Below, in pieces: positions 55,226 through 64,000 of a stretch of DNA of 64,000 nt. The DNA comes from Adiantum capillus-veneris (Eukaryota > Streptophyta > Polypodiopsida > Polypodiales > Pteridaceae): contig CM043971.1 of the NCBI GenBank assembly GCA_014529385.2, positions 54,638,709 to 54,702,708 of the forward strand. Direction: 5' to 3'. How positions within the stretch are numbered: the first letter of the stretch is position 1; every line of letters starts with the position of its first letter. A program made the translations under genes and the position numbers. Below the pieces are notes generated by a model, which made no database searches, was not told the origin of the DNA, and saw only the letters and a program-made list of their open reading frames with translations.

Positions 55226-56050
55226 TTATTTAATTATGTCATTTGGACATGTATCCTCTTTTTCCTCTTTGAGAGAAAGAACTTAATTATTTATTTTTAT
55301 GCATCTAATTTCTCATTGGACCCCTTTAAAACTTATCCAATAGGATTCAAGGACATCATGAGGGCCATATGTGGAGAGTTTTTTGAACATGTGTCTTTTA
55401 TTCTTCTTAAGTCATTTGGTTTGATTTGAATATTTTAAGCACTTAGTCAATTAAGCATGTGTCTTTTATGCTTCTTAAGTCATTTGGTTTGATTTAAATA
55501 CTTCAAGCAATTAGTCAATCAAGCACACGAAATGTTCATGTCTCTTGAGAATTTATCTTTGAATTTAATATTTCAAAAACCTTAGTCATTTAAGCATAAA
55601 AATCACCTCAACCTTTGGGCAAGGTTCCCACAACCACTTTAAGCATCTTAGCACCTCATAGGATTCCCACCTCGAGGTTAGCCCTAGCTTGTGTAAGGTC
55701 AAAGGACTTTTTAAAACTTTTGGAGGTCTTAAATAAAGCTCCATTAGATGCACGTTGCTCTTTGATAGAGTACCTCCTTTTGGACCCCTATTGAGATGTA
55801 ACCATCTCTCCTCTTGGTCCCTTGCTAAGGTAAATCTAGAAGCACTTATTGCACATTGCTCTTTGGTAGACTGTCTCCTTTTGGACCCCTATTGAAATGC
55901 AACCATTTCTCCTTTTGGTCCCCTATTGAGATAGGTATAGAAGCACATATCTATATCCTAACTCTTGTTCCCCTTTTATCTTCTCATATTAAATGATCAG
56001 TTTAATATGAGAAAATCGTTTGGTAAAGTTAGATATTATATGTTATGACA
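54434..56050 (-). repeat. 5' LTR of element F (shared with the truncated copy)
   Basis: 1617 bp, close to 47624-49226. Differs in the microsatellites: here GT (55125-55155) plus CT (55185-55223). Also followed on the right by a purine tract and F interior, so it serves as the 5' LTR of one copy and the 3' LTR of another. Confidence 0.92.
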
Positions 56051-57203
56051 TTACCTCTCTCTTGAAATCATAGCCGTAAGCATTGACAAGGTTCATATTA
56101 TCCTTAAGCTAGGTTCCTTGCATCCATCTAGCATATTTAAAAGGATAATTCTTAAAATTAACATGATATCATTGGATAATCTTACCATTTCTTAGTACCT
56201 TGTTTTCGTGTCAAAGAATCGATTCAGGCTGCAACACCTCTTCTTGATCTTTGATCTGTGGCGGGTCCTCCATTATTGGTTCTTTTGGTGGCTCTCTTTT
56301 GTAAGGCTTGAGAAGGCTCACATGGTTAGCATTGTGAATGAGCCAATGGTTGGGAAACTTTAACTAATAAGCCATCTCATTGATTGGCTTAAGAATTTAA
56401 AAAGGACCATAGTATCTTTTTGCTAGTTTAGCATAATACTCTTGGTGGCCCATAAGATTCTTGCCTGTAGTATGCCTTAGATGAGCCTTGAGAAACTTTA
56501 GCAAGACCCAATCATTTTTCTTTAAGGCTGAGGCTCTTCTGTGCTTATTAGCAGCAACCCTTTTTTCCTTTTCTATGAGATGGATATAACCTTTTTAATC
56601 TTTGGAAAACATTCTTGTAAGTCTCGGCTATATTCATCAACAAAAAAGATCTTCCCATATACTTTAAGTAGTAAGGGACTTTTGGATCTTCCATCTTTAA
56701 CCGTGAAAGGTGCTTCCCCATAGGAGTATGTACAATGTCATTGTACGCATACTCTATTAAGAGGAAGGCAATTTTCTCATTGAGAACGTTGATCTACTTC
56801 CATGACATAGGCTTTTAGTAGATTCAAGAATCGTTAGATCATTTATTTCACTTTGGTCATCCGTCTGTGGATGATAGGCCGAAAGAGAAATTTAATCTAC
56901 TTCCTAGATTCTCAAAGAGACCCTTCTAGAAATTACTGGTCATTCTAGGATCTTTGTTCGACACTATGATGTTGGCAAGCCATGATACTTGAAAATTTGA
57001 GATCTAAAGAGGATTGCCGTTTGATGTGGCTTAATAGTCTTTTTGGCAGGCATAGAGTGTGTTTTCTTGCTAAGCATGTCGGCTGAAACAATCCAAGCTG
57101 CTTGCCTCGATCAAAGTTCAATTTTTTGGTATACCATGCATTTTGAAACATACTCTTGTATGTTTACTTTTCATGGTAGACCAACATAAATACATTTCTA
57201 CCC
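56051..57203 (-). mobile_element. truncated second copy of element F interior
   Basis: Parallel to 49227-50725: purine tract, chromodomain tail, the integrase C-terminal region and the integrase traces, with scattered substitutions and a ~355-bp deletion near 56070. Homology stops near 57203 and PPR sequence begins, so the copy is cut off inside its pol region. Confidence 0.88.
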
Positions 57204-58679
57204 CGAGCTTCCTCACCATGACCCTTGCCTTGAAGATGCAAGCGTATGTGATTGCATCTAGAGAGACACCCTCGCTTTGCATTCACCAAAATCAGCCCAA
57301 AGTTGCTTGGCCCTTCCCAAATTGGGCATATCCCACAATCAATGCATTCCAAGAGACGATATCCCGAACAGGAAGCAGTTTTTGTGCACCACATCTCACA
57401 TATATGTCAAGAAAAGCAATGCCATGCACGCCAACAACCCCTGACTGACAATATCATTGTAAATTATTGTGTCCTTATCAACATCTTGAGTAATGTCACA
57501 TGCAAAGTGCGAGAGTATTGTATTGCATTTGGAGAGACGCCCTCTCTCTACAAATGCTAAAAAAAACTAGGGCTTCTAACCATGACCTTTGCCTTCGAGA
57601 TGCAAGCGTATGTGATTGCATTCCATTGAAAACAACCTAGACCTTCCTGGCCCGGCCCAAGTTGTGGGCATATCCCACATTTAGTGCATTCCAAGAGACT
57701 ACATCTTGGTTAGGAAGCTCCTCAAAGTACTTTTTGTGCTTTCTAAAGTGCACCACATTTGGCATACATGTCGACCAAGGCAGTGCCAAGCACAACATTT
57801 TCTTTCAACAACCCTTGACTAACAATGTCATTGTGATTTTTTTTGCCCATATCATCATCCTATGTAATGCTACATGCCTTCAAGGTGCAATTATACGTGA
57901 TTTTGGAGAGATTCCCTCTTTGCATCTACTGAAAACATAGCTTCCTCACTCTAACCCTTGCCTTCAAGATGCAAGGGTATGTGATTACATCTGGAGAGAC
58001 ACCCTTAATTCGCATCCGCTCAAAACAACCCACAGCTTCTTGGTCATTCCCAAGTTCGACATATCCCACGATCAATGCATTCCAAGAGACGACATCCCGT
58101 ACAAGAAGCTCCTCAAGCACTTTTTGTGCTTTATGAAGTGCACCATTTGGCATACATGTCGACCAAGACATTGCCAAGTACAACATTTTCTTTCAACAAC
58201 CATTGACTAACAATATTATCGTGAATTCTTTTGCCCATATCAACATCTTGGGCACATCCCACAATCAGTGCATTCCTCCTAAAGGACTTTTTGTGCTTTA
58301 TGAAGTGTACCACATCTGGCATATATGATGTACACGATTCCATTTGGAGAGATGCCCTCTCTTTGCAAATGCTAAAAACAACCCGAACCATTGGAAATCA
58401 TGATCTGCATACTTGTGACTTGCAGCCTTGCAGACCCTAGAGAAAGAAGGCCTGAGGCTTGCAGAGCTAAGCATGTGAGGAGGAGAAGAGCCCATCTAGC
58501 TACGACCATGGCTGATGATGTGAGGCATGTGGTGGTGCTAAGAGGAAATAGGGGAGACGCTAGAGGAGGGGATGTAGTCGAGCTGAAACAAGGTACCTGG
58601 ATTCAAAAAGTTGTTGCAAATGAAAAAACGAAGGCCAAAGGCGACCACAAAGGCACACAATGTCGCAAATTGCGTAGGC

Positions 58680-58733
<54 letters not shown>

Positions 58734-60500
58734 TCACCGTGTCGGTTGGCGCTCAATGCACATTGGTCGGGACCTGTCACCTTGCTAAAATGTGGCCAGG
58801 GGTAGGGGCAAAAATTCCTTCTGCTTTCTATATAGTATAGATACTTATGAATAACACACATTGGTTCCTTATTTCTTCTATTCCATATCAACATCTTGTG
58901 TAATGCCACATCTCTTCAAGATGCAAGTGTACGTGATTGCATTTGGAGAGAGGCCCTCTCTCTACATATATAAAAAACAATCAAGAGTTTCTTGACCATG
59001 ACACTTTCCTTCAAAAGGCAAGCGTATGTAATTGCATTTGGAGAGAAAACCCTTGTGTCGCATCCGCAGAAAACAAGCCATGCCTTCTTGGCCTTGCCCA
59101 AGTTGGGAATATGTTGTGATCAATGCATTCCAAGAGATGACATCACGAACAGGAAGCTCCTCAAGAAATTTGTGTGCTTTATGAAGTGCACCACATTTGG
59201 TATACATGTCGACCAAGGCAGTGCCAAGCATGTCATTTTCTTTCAACAACCTCGACTAACAATATCATCGTGAATTCTTTTTCCCATGCCAACATCTTGT
59301 GTAATGCCACATGCATTCAAGGTGCAAGTGTACGTGATTGCATTTGGAGAGATTCCCTCTCTCTGCATCTCATGAAGACAACCCAAAGCTTCCTCACCTT
59401 GAACCTTGCCTTCAAGATGCAAGCATATGTGATTGCATTCTTTGTGCTTTATGAAGAATCGCACCACATTTGGCATACATGTCGACCAAGGTAGTGCAAG
59501 AACGATGTTTTCTTTCGACAATCACTGACTAGGATTATCATCATGAATTATTTTGCCCATATTAGCATCTTGGGCATATCCCACAATCAGTGCATTCAAA
59601 GAGACGACATCTTGAACAAGATTGCAAGCGTATGTGATTGCATTTGGAGAGATTCCCTCTCTTTGCATGTGCTAAAAGGAGCCCCGAGCTTCCACCTTGA
59701 CCTTGCCTTCAAGATGCAAGTGTATGTGGTTGCATATGGAGGGATGGCCTCTCTCTACATTTTAAAAAAATAGCCCAAAGCTTCTTGACCATGACCCTTT
59801 CCTTCAAGATGCAAGCGTATATAATTGCATTTGGAGAGAAAACCCTCGCACATCCGCAGAAAATAGCCCATACCTTCTTGGCCTTGCCCAAGTTAAGCAT
59901 ATCCCGCAATCAATGCATTTCAAGAGACAGCATCACGGACAAGAAGCTCCTCAAGCAATTTTTGTGCTTTATGAAGTGCACCACATTTGGCATACATGTC
60001 GACCAAGGTAGTGCCAAGCACAACGTTTTCTTTCAACAACCCCAACTAACAATATCATCATGAATTCTTTTGCCCATATCAACATCTTGTGTAATGCCAC
60101 ATGCATTCAAGGTGCAAGTGTACATGATTGCATTTGGAGAGTTGCCCTGTCTCTGCATCCCATGGAAACAACCCAGAGCTTCCTCACCTTAAACCTTGCC
60201 TTCAAGATGCAAGCGTATGTGATTGCATTCCTAGAGACACCCTCACTTAGCATTTGCCGAAAACAACCCATAGCTTCTTGGCCCTGCCCAAGTTGGGCAT
60301 ATCCCACAATCAGTGCAATCCAAGAGACGACATACCATATAGGAAGCTCCTCAAGCACTTGTTGTGCTTTATGAATAAGCACACCACATTTGGCATACAT
60401 GTCAACCAAGGCATTGCCAAGCACGATGTTTTCTTTCAACAAACACTCACTAACAATATCATCGTGAATTCTTTTGCCCATATCAGCATCTTGGGCATAT
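57204..60500 (-). pseudogene. decayed pentatricopeptide repeat (PPR, PLS-type) array
   Basis: PPR proteins bind organelle RNA through ~35-residue helical repeats; the PLS class serves C/U editing. The minus strand repeats one module several times: KRIHDDIVS, LLKENIVLGNALVDMYAKCG, LHKAQQVLEELPVRDVVSWN, ALIVGYAQLGQGQEAMGCF, then NAITYACILKA. Seven copies of the VSWN site fall at about 57350, 57688, 58078, 59125, 59592, 59918 and 60318. The best-kept stretches are 60107-60500, 58962-59249 and 57926-58186. Stops and shifts lie between all of them. A block at 58400-58900 has no PPR sequence. No E or DYW domain is seen. Both ends are cut by mobile elements (F on the left, a copia LTR on the right). 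Confidence 0.85.
58400..58900. other. non-PPR block inside the PPR array
   Basis: It has more G+C at its left and holds a (CT)n run (58682-58730). Short frames on both strands match nothing known. It could be an old intron, an insertion or a join of two arrays. Confidence 0.4.
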
Positions 60501-60945
60501 CTGATGGGAATGGGATCATGATAGCTAGGGTGGATGAAAGAGAAACATCGTGCACACAAGCGAGTGTGTGTTGGCTAGATTATCACTCAAGAAAATTAGG
60601 TTCCAAGATCAATTAACTTGGACTCATAAACACGATCTTGAGTTGTTGCTAAGCCATCACAAGCTCACCATGAAAAAGAGAGATGTAATGCAAAATGGGA
60701 TTGACTTATTCATTCATGAAATGAGCTTTAAGTATATAGCCTTGCTACAGTTCATGTGGGATAATCCCACCTTTCCTCTCCTTGACTTGTACTCTAGTAC
60801 TCTAGGACAAAGCTCACACCTTACATCCTCCCCTGAGGTTTGGACTAAGAAGAAACTGACATCTCTGGCACACTCCAATCCAGGAGCAGAACAACATCTC
60901 CAATCCAAGAGACAAGTTATCTCTAATCCAAGAGATACTCAACAC
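60501..60945 (-). repeat. copia-type 3' LTR (element G) inserted in the PPR array
   Basis: On the minus strand, purine tract TTTGAGGGGAGG is followed by TGTTGAGTATCTC at 60945. A TATA box (GGCTATATACTTAAAGC) lies near 60735-60751, and the LTR ends ATTCCCATCA at 60501. The PPR sequence GGGCATATC is cut at 60500. Length about 445 bp. A second LTR was not found. Confidence 0.6.
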
Positions 60946-61038
60946 CTCCCCTCAAACATATGTATAAGACTGATACCGAGCTAGTCCAAGCTATCTCCAA
61001 ACAAATACAATTGAAGGGGAAAGGCAAAACAAAAAAAG

Positions 61039-61894
61039 CTAGAGAATGTCGTCGTAGACTAGAAGGCTATTGCCTTCTTCTTCTTCATCTTCATCTTTGT
61101 CTTCTTTTGCCAAATAGACTTTGGGGCTTGGATTTCTGTTGGTGTTGTCTCTGTCCCTTCTAAAACACTTGGAAGGAAGGCGACCCTTCGTCCTCCAAAT
61201 GCTGAAAGTCTTTGATGCTAGACAGTCCTTTGCTATGTGGCCTTCTTTGCAACACTTGAAACAAGTTTTGTTACTAGAGCTAACTGCAAAAGCTCCTCCC
61301 CCTAAAGTCATATTCCTCCCTTGCTTCTTCTCCTTGGAAATTAAAGAGTTGATTACATCTGGGAAATTTGGTGTTGGATCATTTTCCTCAATGATGGTCA
61401 TTATCTAGTCAAAGCTAGGCGGTAAGGTTGCTAGAACTGCAATTTTGTCCTCCTCTAGTACTACACTATTTACATAAGCTTAGTTTTGTGGTCATTCTTT
61501 TGAGGCGATTGACCAAGATTGCAATATCTTTGTTATGTTCCATTTTTAATTTGTATAGATCCTTCGTTAAGCTCACATTACTCTTCTTTTTCCTAGCCCA
61601 AAGTTTTTTTTCTAGTGCTTCCCATGCAACTGATGAAGTTTCACAATCATCAGTAAAGTGTACATAATTTTCATGTAGTGCAATGATTATGATTCCTAAT
61701 GCTTGCTCGTCCTTCGCTTGATTTTGTGCGCTCATTGCTTGTGTCTGTATGTATGCTCCATCAATGGATGATGAATCAGTGGTCATTGGCTTGACTATTC
61801 CCCACAGTTGCTTTTTCAATAAGTAGCCTTTCAACTTGGTTTGCCAAGTGTGCAAGCCCTCCCCGTTAAATTTCCTAAGCCCTTTCTCTTCCAT
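61039..61894 (-). pseudogene. copia gag remnant (element G)
   Basis: Starts MEEKGLRKFNGEGLHTWQTK at 61894: a UBN2-type gag (LGIIIIALHENYVHFTDDCE, AWEALEKKLWARKKKSNVSL, LYKLKMEHNKDIAILVNRLK). After a shift at about 61465 come NFPDVINSLISKEKKQGRN and the knuckle CFKCCKEGHIAKDC (~61215-61260), then an acidic end. No protease, integrase or reverse transcriptase lies between it and the LTR at 60945, so pol has been lost. Confidence 0.8.
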
Positions 61895-62018
61895 TGCGCT
61901 AATAGAGGGGTCTTAGCTTAGGAGACTCTCCTAGCCAGTGTCTACCTCTTTACACGAGCACAAATACCCCTTAGGAGATGATTTATTTGCAAGTTATTGT
62001 GCTTGGCTGCAAAATTTT

Positions 62019-62024
<6 letters not shown>
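61895..62024 (-). other. upstream region of element G gag; nothing recognised
   Basis: No primer-binding site or LTR edge could be made out here. Confidence 0.4.

Positions 62025-62085
<61 letters not shown>
62025..62085. repeat. (GA)n microsatellite
   Basis: Uninterrupted GA run of about 60 bases. Confidence 0.95.
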
Positions 62086-62093
<8 letters not shown>

Positions 62094-62839
62094 AAATTCC
62101 TTTGATTTTGTGAAGTAACTCTTCACAAATGTGAAGTCACCGTTCACTAAAAAAATTGTCTTCTTTGATTGCTTGGAAAGCCCGCCATGAAGCTTGATGA
62201 AGCCTTGGAAGTTTTGTAAAACCACCTTTGAATGCTTTGTTGAAAATCCTTTTGAATCCCTCTTGAAGGGAGATAGGGTAGGTTTTTAAAGTTCGATGAT
62301 TTGGCTTGGGGTTTGGCTTTGGAGCCTTTTTTAAAGTGCTTTGCTGCGGCTCGAGGATGGCTGGCTTGCGGGACTAAAAGCTTGCTTTGGAGTTCTTGGA
62401 GTAGCAAGCCACGGGAATGGGGGATGAGTGTGGGAACAAGCTCTTTAAGAGCACTCCATTGGGGAGTCCTTGGTGCACTAGGCGTGGGAAGGAGGGCCCT
62501 GTAGGGATGGACCCGAAAAAGTCTTTAAATGCGGTTGAGCACGCGTAGGATGGTGACCACCGGAGGGTTGGACGCGGGCGGTCGGCCCCAGTGGAGAAGA
62601 CATCACCGGACGAAATTGACTTCCAGAGTCAGTCGGTCAAGTCAGTGTGGACCTGCCTGGGATTTATCAAATTCAGTTGACTGCGGGGCTGAGGTCCGTC
62701 GACCCTGTGTGTGTGAGTGTCCCTTTTAGTGGGCCTTGTTTTCCATTTGCCTTGGGACGTTCCCACCAAAGTGGGACCGGACCTTGGAGTTAGTTGAAGT
62801 TCTTTTTCACAATGTCATTGTGGGCATTGAATGCGCGCA

Positions 62840-62884
<45 letters not shown>
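62840..62884. repeat. (CA)n microsatellite
   Basis: About 22 CA units. Confidence 0.95.
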
Positions 62885-62887
<3 letters not shown>

Positions 62888-63289
62888 TTACCTATACAGT
62901 TGTTTGATTATATATGTAGAATAAAAAAACATGTATTTTTTCTTCATATACATATCCCTTGTGGAAATATTTTTTTTAAAAAGGAATTAGTTGGTGAGGT
63001 TTTTATAAAAAAAAAAGGGGGGTAGCCCTCCTCCTCCCAAACACCACATGGGAACCCACCCCTTGGGGGATTTTTTGAGGTAGTTGCTTTCATTACCTTA
63101 AACCTCACTCCCACTAGCTCTGTCTGTCGCACTTAGCTACACTGCAATGCATATGATACCCCCTACACGGGTCTCTCTCCCTATCAACTCCCCATATGAA
63201 AGCAGGAGTGGCTATAGAGGCAGCTTGGGAGCTAATAGCTACTGAGTACTTGATCGTTAGCGCCTTCACCTTGAACATGCCAGGAGGCA

Positions 63290-63330
63290 CTATATAAGGT
63301 GAGGGTGCTCTGGCCCCTCACTTAGTCTAT
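63290..63330 (+). promoter_or_regulatory. candidate TATA box and leader
   Basis: CTATATAAGGTGAGGGTGC followed by CCCCTCACTTAG; see the matching sequence on the minus strand near 1.58 kb. Confidence 0.35.
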
Positions 63331-63359
63331 GGGTTTATTTTCCTCTGCATGTGTTTTTT

Positions 63360-63586
63360 TGTTGGAATTAGGGTTGCAAAGAAACACACACAGCTTGGAG
63401 AAGACGAAGGAAGCTCAAGGCACACAATAGAGAGTGTATTACTTAGTGTGCTATCGAAAGATAGATAGCCCTAGAGTGATGGGCGTATATACAATGCACG
63501 GGGGAAAAAACCTCCTAAAGAGGGAAAAAATGCCCCGACGGTCCTAGTGTGTTCACACACATCACTACCACATGTATATGGTAACA
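63360..63586 (-). repeat. 3' LTR of copia element H
   Basis: About 227 bp. Plus-strand ends are TGTTGGAATTAGGG and ATATGGTAACA. It is preceded, in the element's sense, by the purine tract CCAGGGGGGATT. The partner LTR is outside the window. Confidence 0.8.
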
Positions 63587-63661
63587 AATCCCCCCTGGCG
63601 TGATGCGGTGAACGAGAGCTGGCACATGAGTAAAGGGAAGTGCCATGCCCTGAGGATAGGA

Positions 63662-64000
63662 TCAATCCACAAAGGGGAGTAAGCCCAAAGCTTTGCGGAA
63701 AGCTTCAAGCTTCTCACGAGACAATGCCTTTGTGAAAAGATCTGCAAGGTTGTCCTGTGTTGGCACATAAGCCAAGCTGATCTCTCCTGCTGAGAGCCTC
63801 TCCCTGACATAGTGGTAATGCACCTCAATGTGCTTTGTGCGAGCATGAAAAAATGGGTTCCTCGCAACTGCCAATGCCCTCTGACTGTCAGTGTAGATAG
63901 TGTTGGCAGTGTCCTATCCAACACCCAAATCAGCCATAAGGCGTCTGAGCCATACACACTCAACCGTAGCTGTGAAGACTGCCCTGTACTCAGCTTCACA
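63662..64000 (-). pseudogene. Ty1/copia RNase H C-terminal end (element H), runs off the window
   Basis: The frame reads CEAEYRAVFTATVECVWLRR, LMADLGVG, a TAG near 63918, then DTANTIYTDSQRALAVARNP, FFHARTKHIEVHYHYVRERL and VPTQDNLADLFTKALSREKL, ending FVD at a stop at 63662. This is the usual end of a copia polyprotein. Apart from the one TAG the frame is intact within the window; the rest of the element lies to the right. Confidence 0.9.

Larger units (their letters stand above)
47624..56050 (-). mobile_element. Ty3/gypsy chromovirus element F
   Basis: LTRs at 47624-49226 and 54434-56050 are close copies. Next to the right LTR a minus-strand primer site TTGGTATAGAGCA (54421-54433) is seen, and next to the left LTR a purine tract AAGAGAGAGGTGA. 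The interior on the minus strand gives gag, knuckle, protease, reverse transcriptase, RNase H, integrase and chromodomain in that order, all damaged. Sequence to the right of the second LTR continues as F interior again (56051-57203). Confidence 0.92.
62086..63359. other. unassigned region with a CA microsatellite and a TATA-like site
   Basis: No recognised gene. 62300-62750 is richer in G+C than its neighbours. (CA)n is at 62840-62884. A TATA-plus-leader sequence at 63290-63330 resembles the one at 1.58 kb. The copia LTR at 63360 cuts in shortly after that leader. Confidence 0.5.

Noticed and set aside
47624-56050. The 1.6-kb repeat at 47.6 and 54.4 kb as a segmental gene duplication
   Set aside because: It has TG...CA ends, an adjacent primer site and purine tract, and flanks gypsy pol: it is a pair of LTRs.
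47619-56055. TCACC before and TTACC after element F as its target-site duplication
   Set aside because: The right-hand bases belong to the purine tract of a second F copy, so the match cannot be used as an insertion mark.
1-64000. tRNA, rRNA or CRISPR features
   Set aside because: Looked for cloverleaf-like segments, rRNA motifs and regularly spaced repeats; only the tRNA-complementary primer sites of retroelements were seen.

Overview
This is a plant nuclear window, most likely from a fern. The plant signs are an intron-rich NUP155 nucleoporin gene, Ty1/copia elements, chromodomain Ty3/gypsy elements (chromoviruses), plant-type LINEs, a hAT transposon and AAACCCTAA teloboxes. The fern call is an inference from the PPR consensus at 57-60 kb (modules around KRIHDDIVS, LVDMYAKCGALHKA and VSWNALIVGYAQLGQG) and is not proven. 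No RNA gene, CRISPR array or prokaryotic feature was seen.

Layout. 1-2 kb: T-rich, non-coding sequence on the minus strand with a TATA-like start. 2.2-8.6 kb: two copies of one LINE family, a truncated 3' end and a longer but broken copy on the plus strand. 9.1-10.1 kb: the C-terminal piece of another LINE on the minus strand, split by a 67-base G run. 10.8-42.7 kb: NUP155 on the minus strand. Eight exons join in frame to 1068 codons; the last ~400 residues expected for the family are not in the window. 43.3-46.7 kb: a decayed LINE upstream of NUP155. 47.6-57.2 kb: a Ty3/gypsy chromovirus arranged LTR-internal-LTR-partial internal. 57.2-60.5 kb: a decayed PPR array. 60.5-61.9 kb: a gag-only copia remnant. 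63.4-64 kb: the 3' end of another copia element running off the window.

The main structure is NUP155 intron 1 (16693-42578, 25.9 kb), a stack of nested transposons readable from target-site duplications. Gypsy element C (minus) was split inside gag by element A (duplication AAAAT). A was split in its 3' LTR by chromovirus B (GTGGG/ATGGG). B was split by copia element D (GTTCA) and by hAT element E (GCTTGTGG). Removing each insertion restores the reading frame or LTR of its host, so the order C, then A, then B, then D and E is well supported. D is the youngest LTR element: its two 280-bp LTRs differ at one base.

The only host genes seen are NUP155 and the PPR remnant; everything else recognised is mobile. 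Most elements are disabled by in-frame TAG/TGA codons, frameshifts or loss of reverse transcriptase. NUP155 itself is open across all eight exons with consensus splice sites.
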